DNA from: Lolium rigidum
Lineage: Eukaryota; Streptophyta; Magnoliopsida; Poales; Poaceae
NCBI RefSeq assembly: GCF_022539505.1
Contig: NC_061512.1
Location: 247,210,510-247,274,509, forward strand
Direction of reading: 5' to 3'
DNA length: 64,000 nucleotides
The notes beneath the pieces are model-generated. The model was not told the origin of the DNA and made no database searches. It was given only the letters and a program-made list of their open reading frames with translations. The translations under genes were made by a program, and so were the position numbers. Below are positions 56,471 through 64,000 of this stretch, piece by piece; the first letter of the stretch is position 1; every line of letters begins with the position of its first letter.

Positions 56471-57133
56471 TTTCAGGGATTTAATGTCCGTTTTGTAAAT
56501 AGAGAATTTGGCTATTTTATCCAGGTGTCTGGATTATGTGATGATGCCTTCTCGTTTGGTAGATACATGCATATGTACTTTTACCATGTTATTGCCGTTG
56601 GCAAGTTTTGAGCGAATCTTAGTTGCTCGTTTTAGATGTATGTATCTTGGTTGGCTGGCAAATCATGTGAGTGATCAGCTCGTGTTGCAGGTCTTGCTAA
56701 ACCTGTTGTATGCGCAACTTTGCTTTCAACCGTTTTAAATTTCGACAGGCACTCCCGAATATTTCGGCTGTAGTGATTCTGCCGATGAGCCCGTTGTTCT
56801 TTGATATTTCCATAAGTAAAATATCGAACGTGGGTTGTTGTTTATGTGTATTTCCACACTCTTGCTATTTTCGGCACTCGTAAAGGCATCTATAGCAGAG
56901 GGGAAGGTCAACGTCGTTTTAGCACTCGTAGAGGCTTTTTGGAGCACGATCTTCTGCCACGTACTATTTTTACATAGTGATGAGGCTTTGGAAGTTTTGT
57001 AATTGCTGCAATGCTTAGCAAAGAATCAAAGCTTGAGTTTTTATTAATAAAGGTAAGCACGATGCTAGAGGGCGAAAATTGGAAGGCCATGTTTATAACG
57101 AAGGAAAAAAGAAAATAAAGGCTGGTAAACTGC
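56471..57133. other. Convergent non-coding spacer of copy 2
   Basis: This is the counterpart of 41166-41832. It holds CTTGCTATTTTCGGCACTCG and AAAGGCATCTATAGCAGAGG (about 56868-56915), the reverse complement of the motif at 41411-41455. No RT or integrase motif is found in any frame. Confidence 0.65.
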
Positions 57134-60100
57134 TTAGTCAAGGAAGGGGTTCTTCTCTTCTTCTGGCTTCTTCTCCGCGTTAGTGATTGCTGCAGCGTTG
57201 CTGGTTTCATCAAGTGTTTGAGCGGTGGTCGCCATTGTCTTGCTTTCTCCTAAGCCTTCTGTGCCATCAACTGCCGAACCTTTTGCTGCCGAGGCTTCTG
57301 CTGCCGAAGCATCTGCTGCCGAAGCTTTAAGGGCGAGAGCTGCTGGCTTCTTCTTGGTTTCCCTGCCATCTTTTTCTTCCTTGATCTCTCGTAAGGACAG
57401 CTTGGACGGAGGGCCGACGATTTCTCGCTGTGGCCCGAACTTTGCAGCAATCCTTTGAAAGTCGCGATCACAATTATCCGAGCGTGAAAAACTTCCATAG
57501 ACTGTGATGTTTGTCCCATTGTTCCCAAGCATTTTCAGCTTGAGGTATGCGTAATGTGGCACAGCCATGAACTTGGCATACGCTGGTCTCCCGAGTATAG
57601 CGTGATACTGTGATTCCCAGTTCACCACTTCAAACTCGATTTTTTCCTTCCTGAAATTATCGGCTCTACCGAAGATAACATTCAGGTAGACTTTGCCAAG
57701 AGAGTGGCCCGGTGCAGTTGGAAGGATCCCGTGGAAGCAAGTGTCTGTTTCTTCCAGCATGCTCATAGTGATCCCCATACTCCTGATTGTGTCGACAAAT
57801 ATCAGGTTTAGCCCGCTTCCGCCATCCATGAAGACTTTGCTCATCTTGAACCCCCCAATCTGTGCTTCGACTACCAAGGCGGCGTGTCCTGGTTTTGGTA
57901 TGGTCATCGGGTGATCTGCTCGACTAAACGTAATGTTCTGAGAAGACCAGTCGACGTATTCAGGGATATTTGCCATGATGCTTTCTGCCAAGTTGATCTC
58001 TCGGGTGAGCTTCTTCATCTCCCTTTTCGAAACACCTGTCCTGTGGATCATGCTCATCTGCCCACGTGGTGGTGGGAACGCCTCGTTGGGTTGATGGGGT
58101 TGGGCTTGCTGGACTTGATGCTGCGGTGGAGGTGGGGGTGGTGGTGGTAGCTGTTGCTGGCCTGACTGCTGGATGAGTTTGTGCATGTCAAGGAACTGCC
58201 GGCAGTCCCTGAGCAGGTGACTTGACTTTGTTTTGTCGTCCTTGGAATCGATATACGAATGTAGGTAACAGGGGGCGTTGACCTGTTCAGCGTAGGGTAG
58301 TTCGGGAGTCCTCTGCTGTCGTGGTTTATAATTACCACGGTTTCCAGAGTTATTCCGGTTACCATCGTGCCTGTCGTCTCACTCGTCCTGCCGATCGGAA
58401 TACCCTGCGGCTACCAGATTGTTGTCATCATAGTTGCGGTTTTTTCTTCTCTTGTGACGATCCCTTCGGCCACCCGAATCGTGCTTCGGCTGGTCATCGT
58501 CTTCGTCATCACTACGCTGCCGTGGCCTTCGTACGTTATCCTCACCATCAGCCCAGCTGTTGGCGATTTCCATTAGCTTGGTTATGGTTTTTGGCTTTTT
58601 GCGCCCGAGTTCTTCTATGTAACTCTCCCGCTGAACGCCGTCGCTGAAAGCGTCGATTGCTCTGTCGACAGATACGTCTTCGGCAGCGTTCAGGAGCTTT
58701 GTGAATCTCCCGATGTATGAACGCATCGATTCCTTCTGCTTCTGCCGACAATTTCGTAGCTCTTCGATCCCGACGGGCCTCTTATATGTTGCTTGGAAGT
58801 TGGCAACGAAGGCGTCTACTAGGTTGTCCCATGATTTGACAGAACCTTTCGGCAGCCCCCGTAGCCAGGCCCGTGCTGAATCCTTCAAGTAAAGCTGTAA
58901 GCATTGCATTGCCGCTATCTGGTTTCCTTTGTGCAGGATCACCGTGCTGCAGGTAGTCATCTATCCAGGATCTTGGCTCTTGCTGTCCATCGTACTTGGC
59001 AGTGTCGGTAGGGGTAGGCTTAAATTTTTTGGGCGGCATTGCCTCGCGTATCTTGTAACTTAGACAATCGGCTCCCCTAAGTTTGCCGTCGTACTCCTGG
59101 TCTTCATCCGAAGAATCGCTGTCGTCGTCTTTCCTAGTGGCGCGTCGTCGTCTTGCTTTGTCGATCCTGCTCTGGGTGATCTCGTCCCGAGCGTCTCTCG
59201 CATGATGTTTTGACCCACTACCTTGGACCATAGTCCTTTCCTTTTGCGGGACTAGGTTGTTCCCCAATATCGCGAGACTTTCGAGGGCACCTCGGTGAGC
59301 CTGAGTCATAGATCCTTCGGGGCGCTGGTTGATGAGGTAAGCGGCGAGGTTGGCCGTTGCTCCTGCAACGGTTTTCGGTCGTGGCATGCCCGCAGTATCC
59401 GTAGTCATAAAGGATTTAGTTAGATTCGATGTTATCTCTCTGGCGTCATCTTCCGAAAGCCTGGATATCCTTGACCGGTGCTTGCCTGCTCCCTGAGTGT
59501 TTCGGGAGGCACTCCCTTGTGAGCCCCTTCGTCGTTCGCTGGATCGATCCGCTGCCGATAAGCGTCTCTCGAGGGAGGCTTGCTCTTTTGACAGGTGCTC
59601 CCGGTTCTTCTCTAGTATGGAGAGGTAAGCATTGAGGGTTCCAACCGAAGTCCCCGCAGGGAGCGGTGTGTTGTTGAGTATCGCTGCCCTTGCTGCTGCC
59701 CACTCCTCATCCGCGATGGTGTAATCGTCTGTCACGGTTGCTGGCGCTGTTCTCAAAACTCGCCCTTCTACTGGAACGAGGGGTATGATCCTCGTCACCT
59801 CTACGCCTTGAGTTTCCCGTGTTATTGGCGACATAAACCTGATGGTGTGCCGGTCTTCGGGTGATTCCCTGGATGGCGCTGTCGATACTGTCCTCTCCCG
59901 ATGAATACTGGGCGTTGCAGATGAACGGCGTGTCGCTCGATCCCAGCCCGTGCCTGGTGTCGCAGTTCAGGCAGTAGTATGAGGTTAATTCCGAAGATGT
60001 GGGATCGTCAGACCCTACCGACATGGAGGACACCGAGCGGGGAGTCGAAGGCGCGGGTGAGCACGTCGATCCTGTCAGTTCAGCCGACAGATCGGGTGAT

Positions 60101-60390
60101 GATGGTGCGCTAGAACTCGTCGATCCAGAGGCGGGGGATTCCAGCAATCGTAGGATTCCTTCTGCATTGACGTTGTAGTGGACGCTGCCGAAGGTCATCT
60201 CCATGTTCCCTTGTAGATCTGAAAAGTTCGAGCGAGAGGAATCGTTGTGTGGAGTAAACTCGTAGGAGCCGAATCGAATCGGGCTTCCCAGGATGGGCGA
60301 CGATGGTGCCGATGAAGTTGCTGGTGAAGTTGCTGATGAAGTTGCTGGCGACGTTGCCGGCGAATTTGCCGGTGAAGCTGCCGATGCCAT
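57134..60390 (-). pseudogene. Copy 2 gag-protease, nearly intact but frameshifted
   Basis: It starts at ATG 60390 (MASAASPANSPATSPATSSA), 58 bases after the LTR. Frames then run 60390-59707, 59834-58782, 58960-58379 and 58186-57134, overlapping by shifts. The gag core reads LYLKDSARAWLRGLPKGSVK and NFQATYKRPVGIEELRNCRQ, then an Arg/Asp tract, CYLH-like remnants, and the His-Gln-Pro-rich segment. The protease part has KVFMDGGSGLNLIFVDTIRS (57840-57780) and YHAILGRPAYAKFM (57610), ending NPFLD at 57134. The upstream frame to 60510 crosses the PBS and LTR and is not coding. It is more complete than copy 1 gag, with about three shifts. Confidence 0.88.
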
Positions 60391-60448
60391 GATCGGGTCT
60401 GCCGATGCCTTGCCTTGTGCCAACAGGGTTCCCACAGACGGCGCCAAT

Positions 60449-60949
60449 TGTCGAGGGTGCTCCTCGGCAATGCCCTCCGATAGGGGCTTAGGGTTGATGG
60501 AATCCTGCAAGCTGACAGGTTCGGGGCCCTCGATGAGGTAAAACCCTTACGTCCTGCCTGTCTGTTCTTTGATTATGATGAAAACAGGTTACAATGGGGT
60601 GCCGAATAGTTCGGCTGTGATCTCGGCGAGATGCTAGTTGCTAGGGTAACCTAGTTCTAAGCTTCTGCTGGCTAGTATTGCTAAAGTTGATTGTGTCCCC
60701 TCGATAGCCCCTCTCCTGGCCTTTATATAGGTGGCCAGGTCTCGAAAGGCCTAATCGAGTACGACTAGGTTTACAGTAGATCTGTTTCTAAACTTTCCTT
60801 GTTCAGCTCCTTTCGTGCCTTGTTCTTCAAGAAGCCTTCCGTTGCACCGTCCTAGTGGCCCATCTTGCCATCGGGTACCTTCATGGGCCTCCAGTTGGGC
60901 CGTGTAGGGTAGAGAAACATTGGTTATCCGAAGGGTTATGCCCACGTCA
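60449..60949 (-). repeat. 5' LTR of copy 2 with a 44-bp internal deletion
   Basis: It starts TGACGTGGGCATAACCC at 60949 and ends ACCCTCGACA at 60449, followed by the PBS on the minus strand. Compared with 51447-51992 it lacks CGAGACATCTGGCATACGT and the next ~25 bases. Confidence 0.92.
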
Positions 60950-61419
60950 ACGTATCTACTTTCCCGAACACTTTTGCTACTGTTTTGCCTCTAATTTGTG
61001 TATTTTGGATGCAACTAACACGGACTAACGCTGTTTTCAGCAGAACTGTTCTGGTGTCTCGTTTTTGTGAAGAAATCCAACTTTCAGGAAAATCCTCGAA
61101 ATTTATGTGAAAGGTCCTATTTTCCCAGAATACTGACGGAGCCAGAAGGGCAAGCCAGGTGGGGGCCCGAGGGCCCCACACACTAGGCCGGCGCGGCCCA
61201 GGAGGGGGGCACGCGGCCCTAGTGTGTGGCGGCCTCGGCTGGCCCCCGACGCCCTCTTTCGGACTACTTATTGCCTTCGACCTAAAAACGCACGGGAGGA
61301 AGTCGAAGTCGCCAGAAACCCTCCAGAACGCCGCCACATCGCGAAACTCCGTCTCGGGAGCCAGAAGTCTCCGTTCTGGCACTCCGCCGGGACGGGGAAT
61401 TGGAGGAGATCATCGCCAC
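60950..61419 (+). mobile_element. Continuation of element B's 3' LTR, cut again at 61420
   Basis: ACGTATCTACTTTCCCGAAC continues the LTR begun at 51429. It is near-identical to 43771-44237 of the 5' LTR, including the box and GC-rich inverted repeat (61155-61258), and stops at CATCGCCAC where the third Tat-like element begins. Confidence 0.92.
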
Positions 61420-61901
61420 TGACGTGGGCATAACCCTTCGGGTACTCAACATTGCCATACCCGGTGCAAACTATGAAGGTGGACCAGCACGAGGACTCGA
61501 CAAGCTGGACCTGCACGCGCCTCAACTTGGACTACAAGGAAAGAAGTCTCCAATATGAATCCTACTAGGACTCTTGTAAACCCTAGCTTGGCTGATATAT
61601 AAAGCCAGGCAGGGGCACCCCTTAGGGACAAGCACAATCAGAAACATAATTTTAGAGGCAACACGCCTAGACACCGCAACCCGCGGATTAGAACTAGACT
61701 AGATCCAACAACTCCACCTATGGCGGCCCCCTGTACTCATATATTCATATAGTGGATTACTAGCAGGACGTAGCGACCCTCCACCGCGGGGGCGTGAACC
61801 TGGGTACGTCGTGTACCGCCTCGCTCCCGGAACTTCCGTCGTCGCCTTTCTCTAAAACCCAAGCCCCTCATGGTGGGCATTGCCGAGGAACCGCCTCGTC
61901 A
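61420..61901 (+). mobile_element. 5' LTR of a third Tat-like Gypsy element
   Basis: TGACGTGGGCATAACCCTTC at 61420 to CCGCCTCGTCA at 61901 (482 bp), TATA GCTGATATATAAAGCC at about 61590, then PBS TTGGCGCCGTCTGTGGGA. It shares ends and PBS with copies 1 and 2 but is a different family in the middle. GCCAC (61415-61419) is the presumed target duplication. Confidence 0.85.
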
Positions 61902-62700
61902 ATTGGCGCCGTCTGTGGGAATCGCGACGATGGATTTCGTCATCCGGGCGGGATCCGTCAATTTCATCATCGATCAAGCAATAGCTTGCTGAGATCGGGT
62001 GTTCGAATTCGAAGTTCATGGATAAGCGACAACTTCATCTTCTTCATAAACAAGTGCAACTTGTCGTCAGCGTCGGGTGTACAGCAGATCAGGATGTTCG
62101 TCTCGGCTTGGCTACTAGCGTGCTCGTGCGTACATCTGCAGAAAAGATCCAGAGAAGAAACGCACCCGACGATTGCACGTGATCACGCAGCTGAACCTGG
62201 AATACAAAGATCTAATCGGACACGGCGGCCAGGACATACGTCCATACACTACATCTAGGAATTCAAAGGCCGGCCGACAGGGACTCCAACAGTACATCAA
62301 ATCACCGTGGGCCCTGCTAAGATTTTCTTGGAACGTTTGACGAGCACTTTCCAAAAACAGAGGACCCGATCGATTTCAACCGAAAAGCAAAGGTTTTTGC
62401 GTCGTAATATAACGGCAGATTGGAACAAGCTTCGACTGCTTCACCGCGCATAATCGCCACGCTCAGGGCTCGCTCGTTGCATCACGGACTTGATATATTC
62501 TGGAGCTCGCCCGTCGACTGCCCTGCTCGGCTGACCGCGCCCGCCATCGCGCATTCTTCTTACTCGGGGGCTCGCCTGCCGCGGACCCGACATTACGGAC
62601 CCGATATATTCGGATGCCCACCCGCAGCGGATCGGCTATGTCAACCGCGTCCTCTTCATCGGCCACGTCAGCTAGGCGCCGCGTGGACTCTCTTGGATGG

Positions 62701-63048
62701 CGGAATTATTTCGGCTGCGCCTGCCGCATGGACTATCTCTGTCCACGGAATTATTTCGGCTGTGCCTGCCGCATGGACTATCTCTGTCCGCAGAATTATT
62801 TCGGCTGCGCCTGTCGCCTGGACTATCTCTGGCCGCGGAATTATTTCGGCTGCGCCTGCCGCATGGACTATCTCTGTCCGCGGAATTATTTCGGCTGCGC
62901 CTGTCGCCTGGACTATCTCTGGCCGCGGAATTATTTCGGCTGCGCCTGCCGCATGGACTGTCTCTGTCCGCGGAATTATTTCGGCTGCACCCGCCGCACG
63001 GACTATCTTTGGCCGTGCAACTATTTCGACTGCGACTGCAGAACTAAG
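62701..63048. repeat. 45-bp tandem array, eight units
   Basis: Units CGGAATTATTTCGGCTGCGC plus CTGCCGCATGGACTATCTCT plus GTCCG start every 45 bases from 62701. The period is a multiple of three, so several frames on both strands stay open. The longest frames here only translate the repeat. Confidence 0.95.
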
Positions 63049-63356
63049 TGTTCCTCTTTCTTTCGCCACACCCGATGATTGGGGAGGCGCCATTACATCG
63101 TTACCTCCAGTACTCTCGATTACTCGGTGGATTTATTTTCCCGAATCAGTGGATTTATTTTCTCCATCATCTATGATTACTCGATGGACTTATCTTCTTC
63201 GGCTCGGATATATCTCCTCCCGATGCACTCTCGGGTTGATGGATTCATCATCTGGAATATTCAATGGATATCATCTTATTTAATATCGACCCGTTGCGAT
63301 CCCATCGGGAGCGCTGGAATTACTCGGGGGCTCCTGGAATATCTTCGAGCTATTGC

Positions 63357-63690
63357 GGTTACTCCCATCGGGAGCGCCGGTGTACTGGAATTCAAGAAGA
63401 TATGAAGACTATTACTCCCATCGGGAGCACCGGTGTATTGGAATTCAAGAAGATATGAAGACTATTACTCCTATCGGGAACGCCGGTGTGCTGGAATTAT
63501 TACTCCCATCGGGAGCGCCGGTGTACTGGAATTCAAGAAGATATGAAGACTATTACTCCCATCGGGAACGCCGGTGTATTGGAATTCAAGAAGATATGAA
63601 GACTATTACTCCTATCGGGAGCGCCGGTGTGCTGAAATTATTACTCCCATCGGGAGCGCTGGTGTATTGGAATTCAAGAGGAAATGAAGA
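63357..63690. repeat. 37/53-54-bp interspersed tandem array
   Basis: TTACTCC(C/T)ATCGGGA(G/A)CGC occurs seven times between 63359 and 63655. Full units of 50-54 bp contain ATTCAAGAAGATATGAAGAC and shorter 33-37-bp units lack it. Confidence 0.9.
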
Positions 63691-63764
63691 CTTCTTATAC
63701 CTGAAGTTATCATCTAAAAGCCTCTGAAAATACGAGTGCTGCAATGGATGGTAAGCAACGAAGA

Positions 63765-64000
63765 CCTTGCTCTTTTCCTTTGCTATGGATGCCTCAAAGA
63801 GTGCCGCAAATAGCAAGGATCATGAAGCAACGAAGACCTTGCTCTTTTCCTTTGCTATAGATGCCTCAAAGAGTGCCGCAAATAACAAGGATCATGAAGC
63901 AACATGGACCTTGCTCTTTTCCTTTGCTATAGATGCCTCAAAGAGTGCCGCAAATAGCAAGGATCATGAAGCAACATGGACCTTGCTCTTTTCCTTTGCT
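63765..64000. repeat. 72-bp tandem array, at least 3.3 units, continuing past the window
   Basis: CCTTGCTCTTTTCCTTTGCT starts at 63765, 63837, 63909 and 63981. Each unit holds GGATGCCTCAAAGAGTGCCG and CAAATAGCAAGGATCATGAA, with arms CCTTGCT/AGCAAGG inverted. Confidence 0.95.

Larger units (their letters stand above)
51447..60949 (-). mobile_element. Complete Tat-like Gypsy copy 2, 9503 bp, TSD ACGTA
   Basis: LTRs are at 60449-60949 (5', 501 bp) and 51447-51992 (3', 546 bp). The 5' LTR lacks about 44 bases present in the 3' LTR between CTGACA and GGTTCGGGGCC. ACGTA flanks both ends (51442-51446 and 60950-60954). The order along the element (minus strand) is LTR, PBS, gag-protease (60390-57134), spacer, antisense gene (56470-52893 on plus), hairpin modules, polypurine tract ACTCGGGGGCTAC (51993-52005 reversed), LTR. 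No reverse transcriptase, RNase H or integrase is present. Confidence 0.93.
43758..61419 (+). mobile_element. Athila-like element B as a whole, host of two later insertions
   Basis: 5' LTR 43758-45154, gag-protease, second ORF, two polypurine tracts, and 3' LTR in pieces at 51429-51446 and 60950-61419 (the rest outside). Without copy 2 the internal region is about 6.3 kb, with no reverse transcriptase or integrase recognised, so B is also non-autonomous. Confidence 0.85.
61902..64000 (+). mobile_element. Internal region of the third Tat-like element, mostly tandem arrays
   Basis: ATG 61930 opens a short frame (MDFVIRAGSVNFIIDQAIAC) that closes at 61990. I find no gag core or protease motif in the 2.1 kb present. 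Instead there are repeated GATATATTC-GA.GC blocks (62487, 62598), three tandem arrays listed below, and ACTCGGGGGCT motifs (62563, 63322). It looks like a non-coding, non-autonomous element, or the gag lies beyond the window. Confidence 0.6.

Noticed and set aside
60391..60510. Extension of the copy 2 gag frame to Met 60510
   Set aside because: It crosses the PBS and LTR end; the ATG at 60390 follows the PBS as expected.
62420..63283. 287-codon ORF over the 45-bp array
   Set aside because: Period divisible by three keeps several frames open on both strands; it begins and ends in unrelated sequence.
63359..63690. CRISPR-like spacing of short repeats and spacers
   Set aside because: Spacers are themselves repeats and the setting is a plant retrotransposon; no cas genes.

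Overview
The window looks like nuclear DNA of a Triticeae grass (wheat, barley, rye or Aegilops type). The evidence is the nested LTR retrotransposons of families typical of that tribe (an Angela/BARE-like Copia LTR, Athila-like Gypsy LTRs that begin TGATACGTC, Tat-like Gypsy LTRs that begin TGACGTGGGC), CACTA, Harbinger and Stowaway DNA transposons, GC-rich grass coding sequence, and plant genes with introns. Species and chromosome cannot be read from the sequence. No prokaryotic, organellar or viral segment and no rRNA or tRNA gene was recognised.

Layout. 1-8086 is a repeat block: the 3' half of a degenerate Copia element (3806-7438) sits inside a Harbinger transposase relic (7439-8083). 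The Copia was itself invaded by a Gypsy element (gag and 5' LTR, 1-2231, minus strand). A solo LTR (2233-3800, target duplication AACAG) then landed one base from that Gypsy's end. 8087-27000 is a gene island with four genes: an unrecognised acidic protein gene (8428-9240, +), an HVA22/TB2-DP1 gene with four coding exons (14243-15000, +), the mitochondrial F1-ATPase assembly factor ATPAF1/ATP11 with four coding exons (17479-20997, -), and an intronless Rf-like P-class PPR gene with 17 repeats (23737-26052, -). Between them lie LINE, Gypsy and Copia relics (9400-12600) and a complete non-autonomous Harbinger element (15176-16721).

28322-37333 is CACTA-derived: a TIR, a broken TNPD transposase, hairpin-bearing tandem repeats, a second CACTA ORF, and an AP2-domain ORF split after its third codon by a solo LTR (34576-36092, target duplication GCGCG). 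37334-64000 is a nest of Gypsy elements. A Tat-like copy 1 (37334-43757, +) is cut by an Athila-like element B (43758-61419 and beyond). B's 3' LTR in turn carries a complete Tat-like copy 2 (51447-60949, minus, duplication ACGTA) and the 5' part of a third Tat-like element (61420 to the window end).

How it fits together. ATPAF1 and the PPR gene both serve mitochondrial gene expression or ATP synthase assembly and lie head-to-tail on the same strand. Copies 1 and 2 share an architecture with gag-protease on one strand, an intron-containing antisense gene on the other, and no reverse transcriptase or integrase between them, so they must depend on enzymes supplied in trans. Copia and Gypsy LTRs in this window also share a 5'-flanking promoter-like module (TCTCGGAATTGGACGAAAT box, GC-rich inverted repeat, TATA), which is the most unexpected pattern I found.
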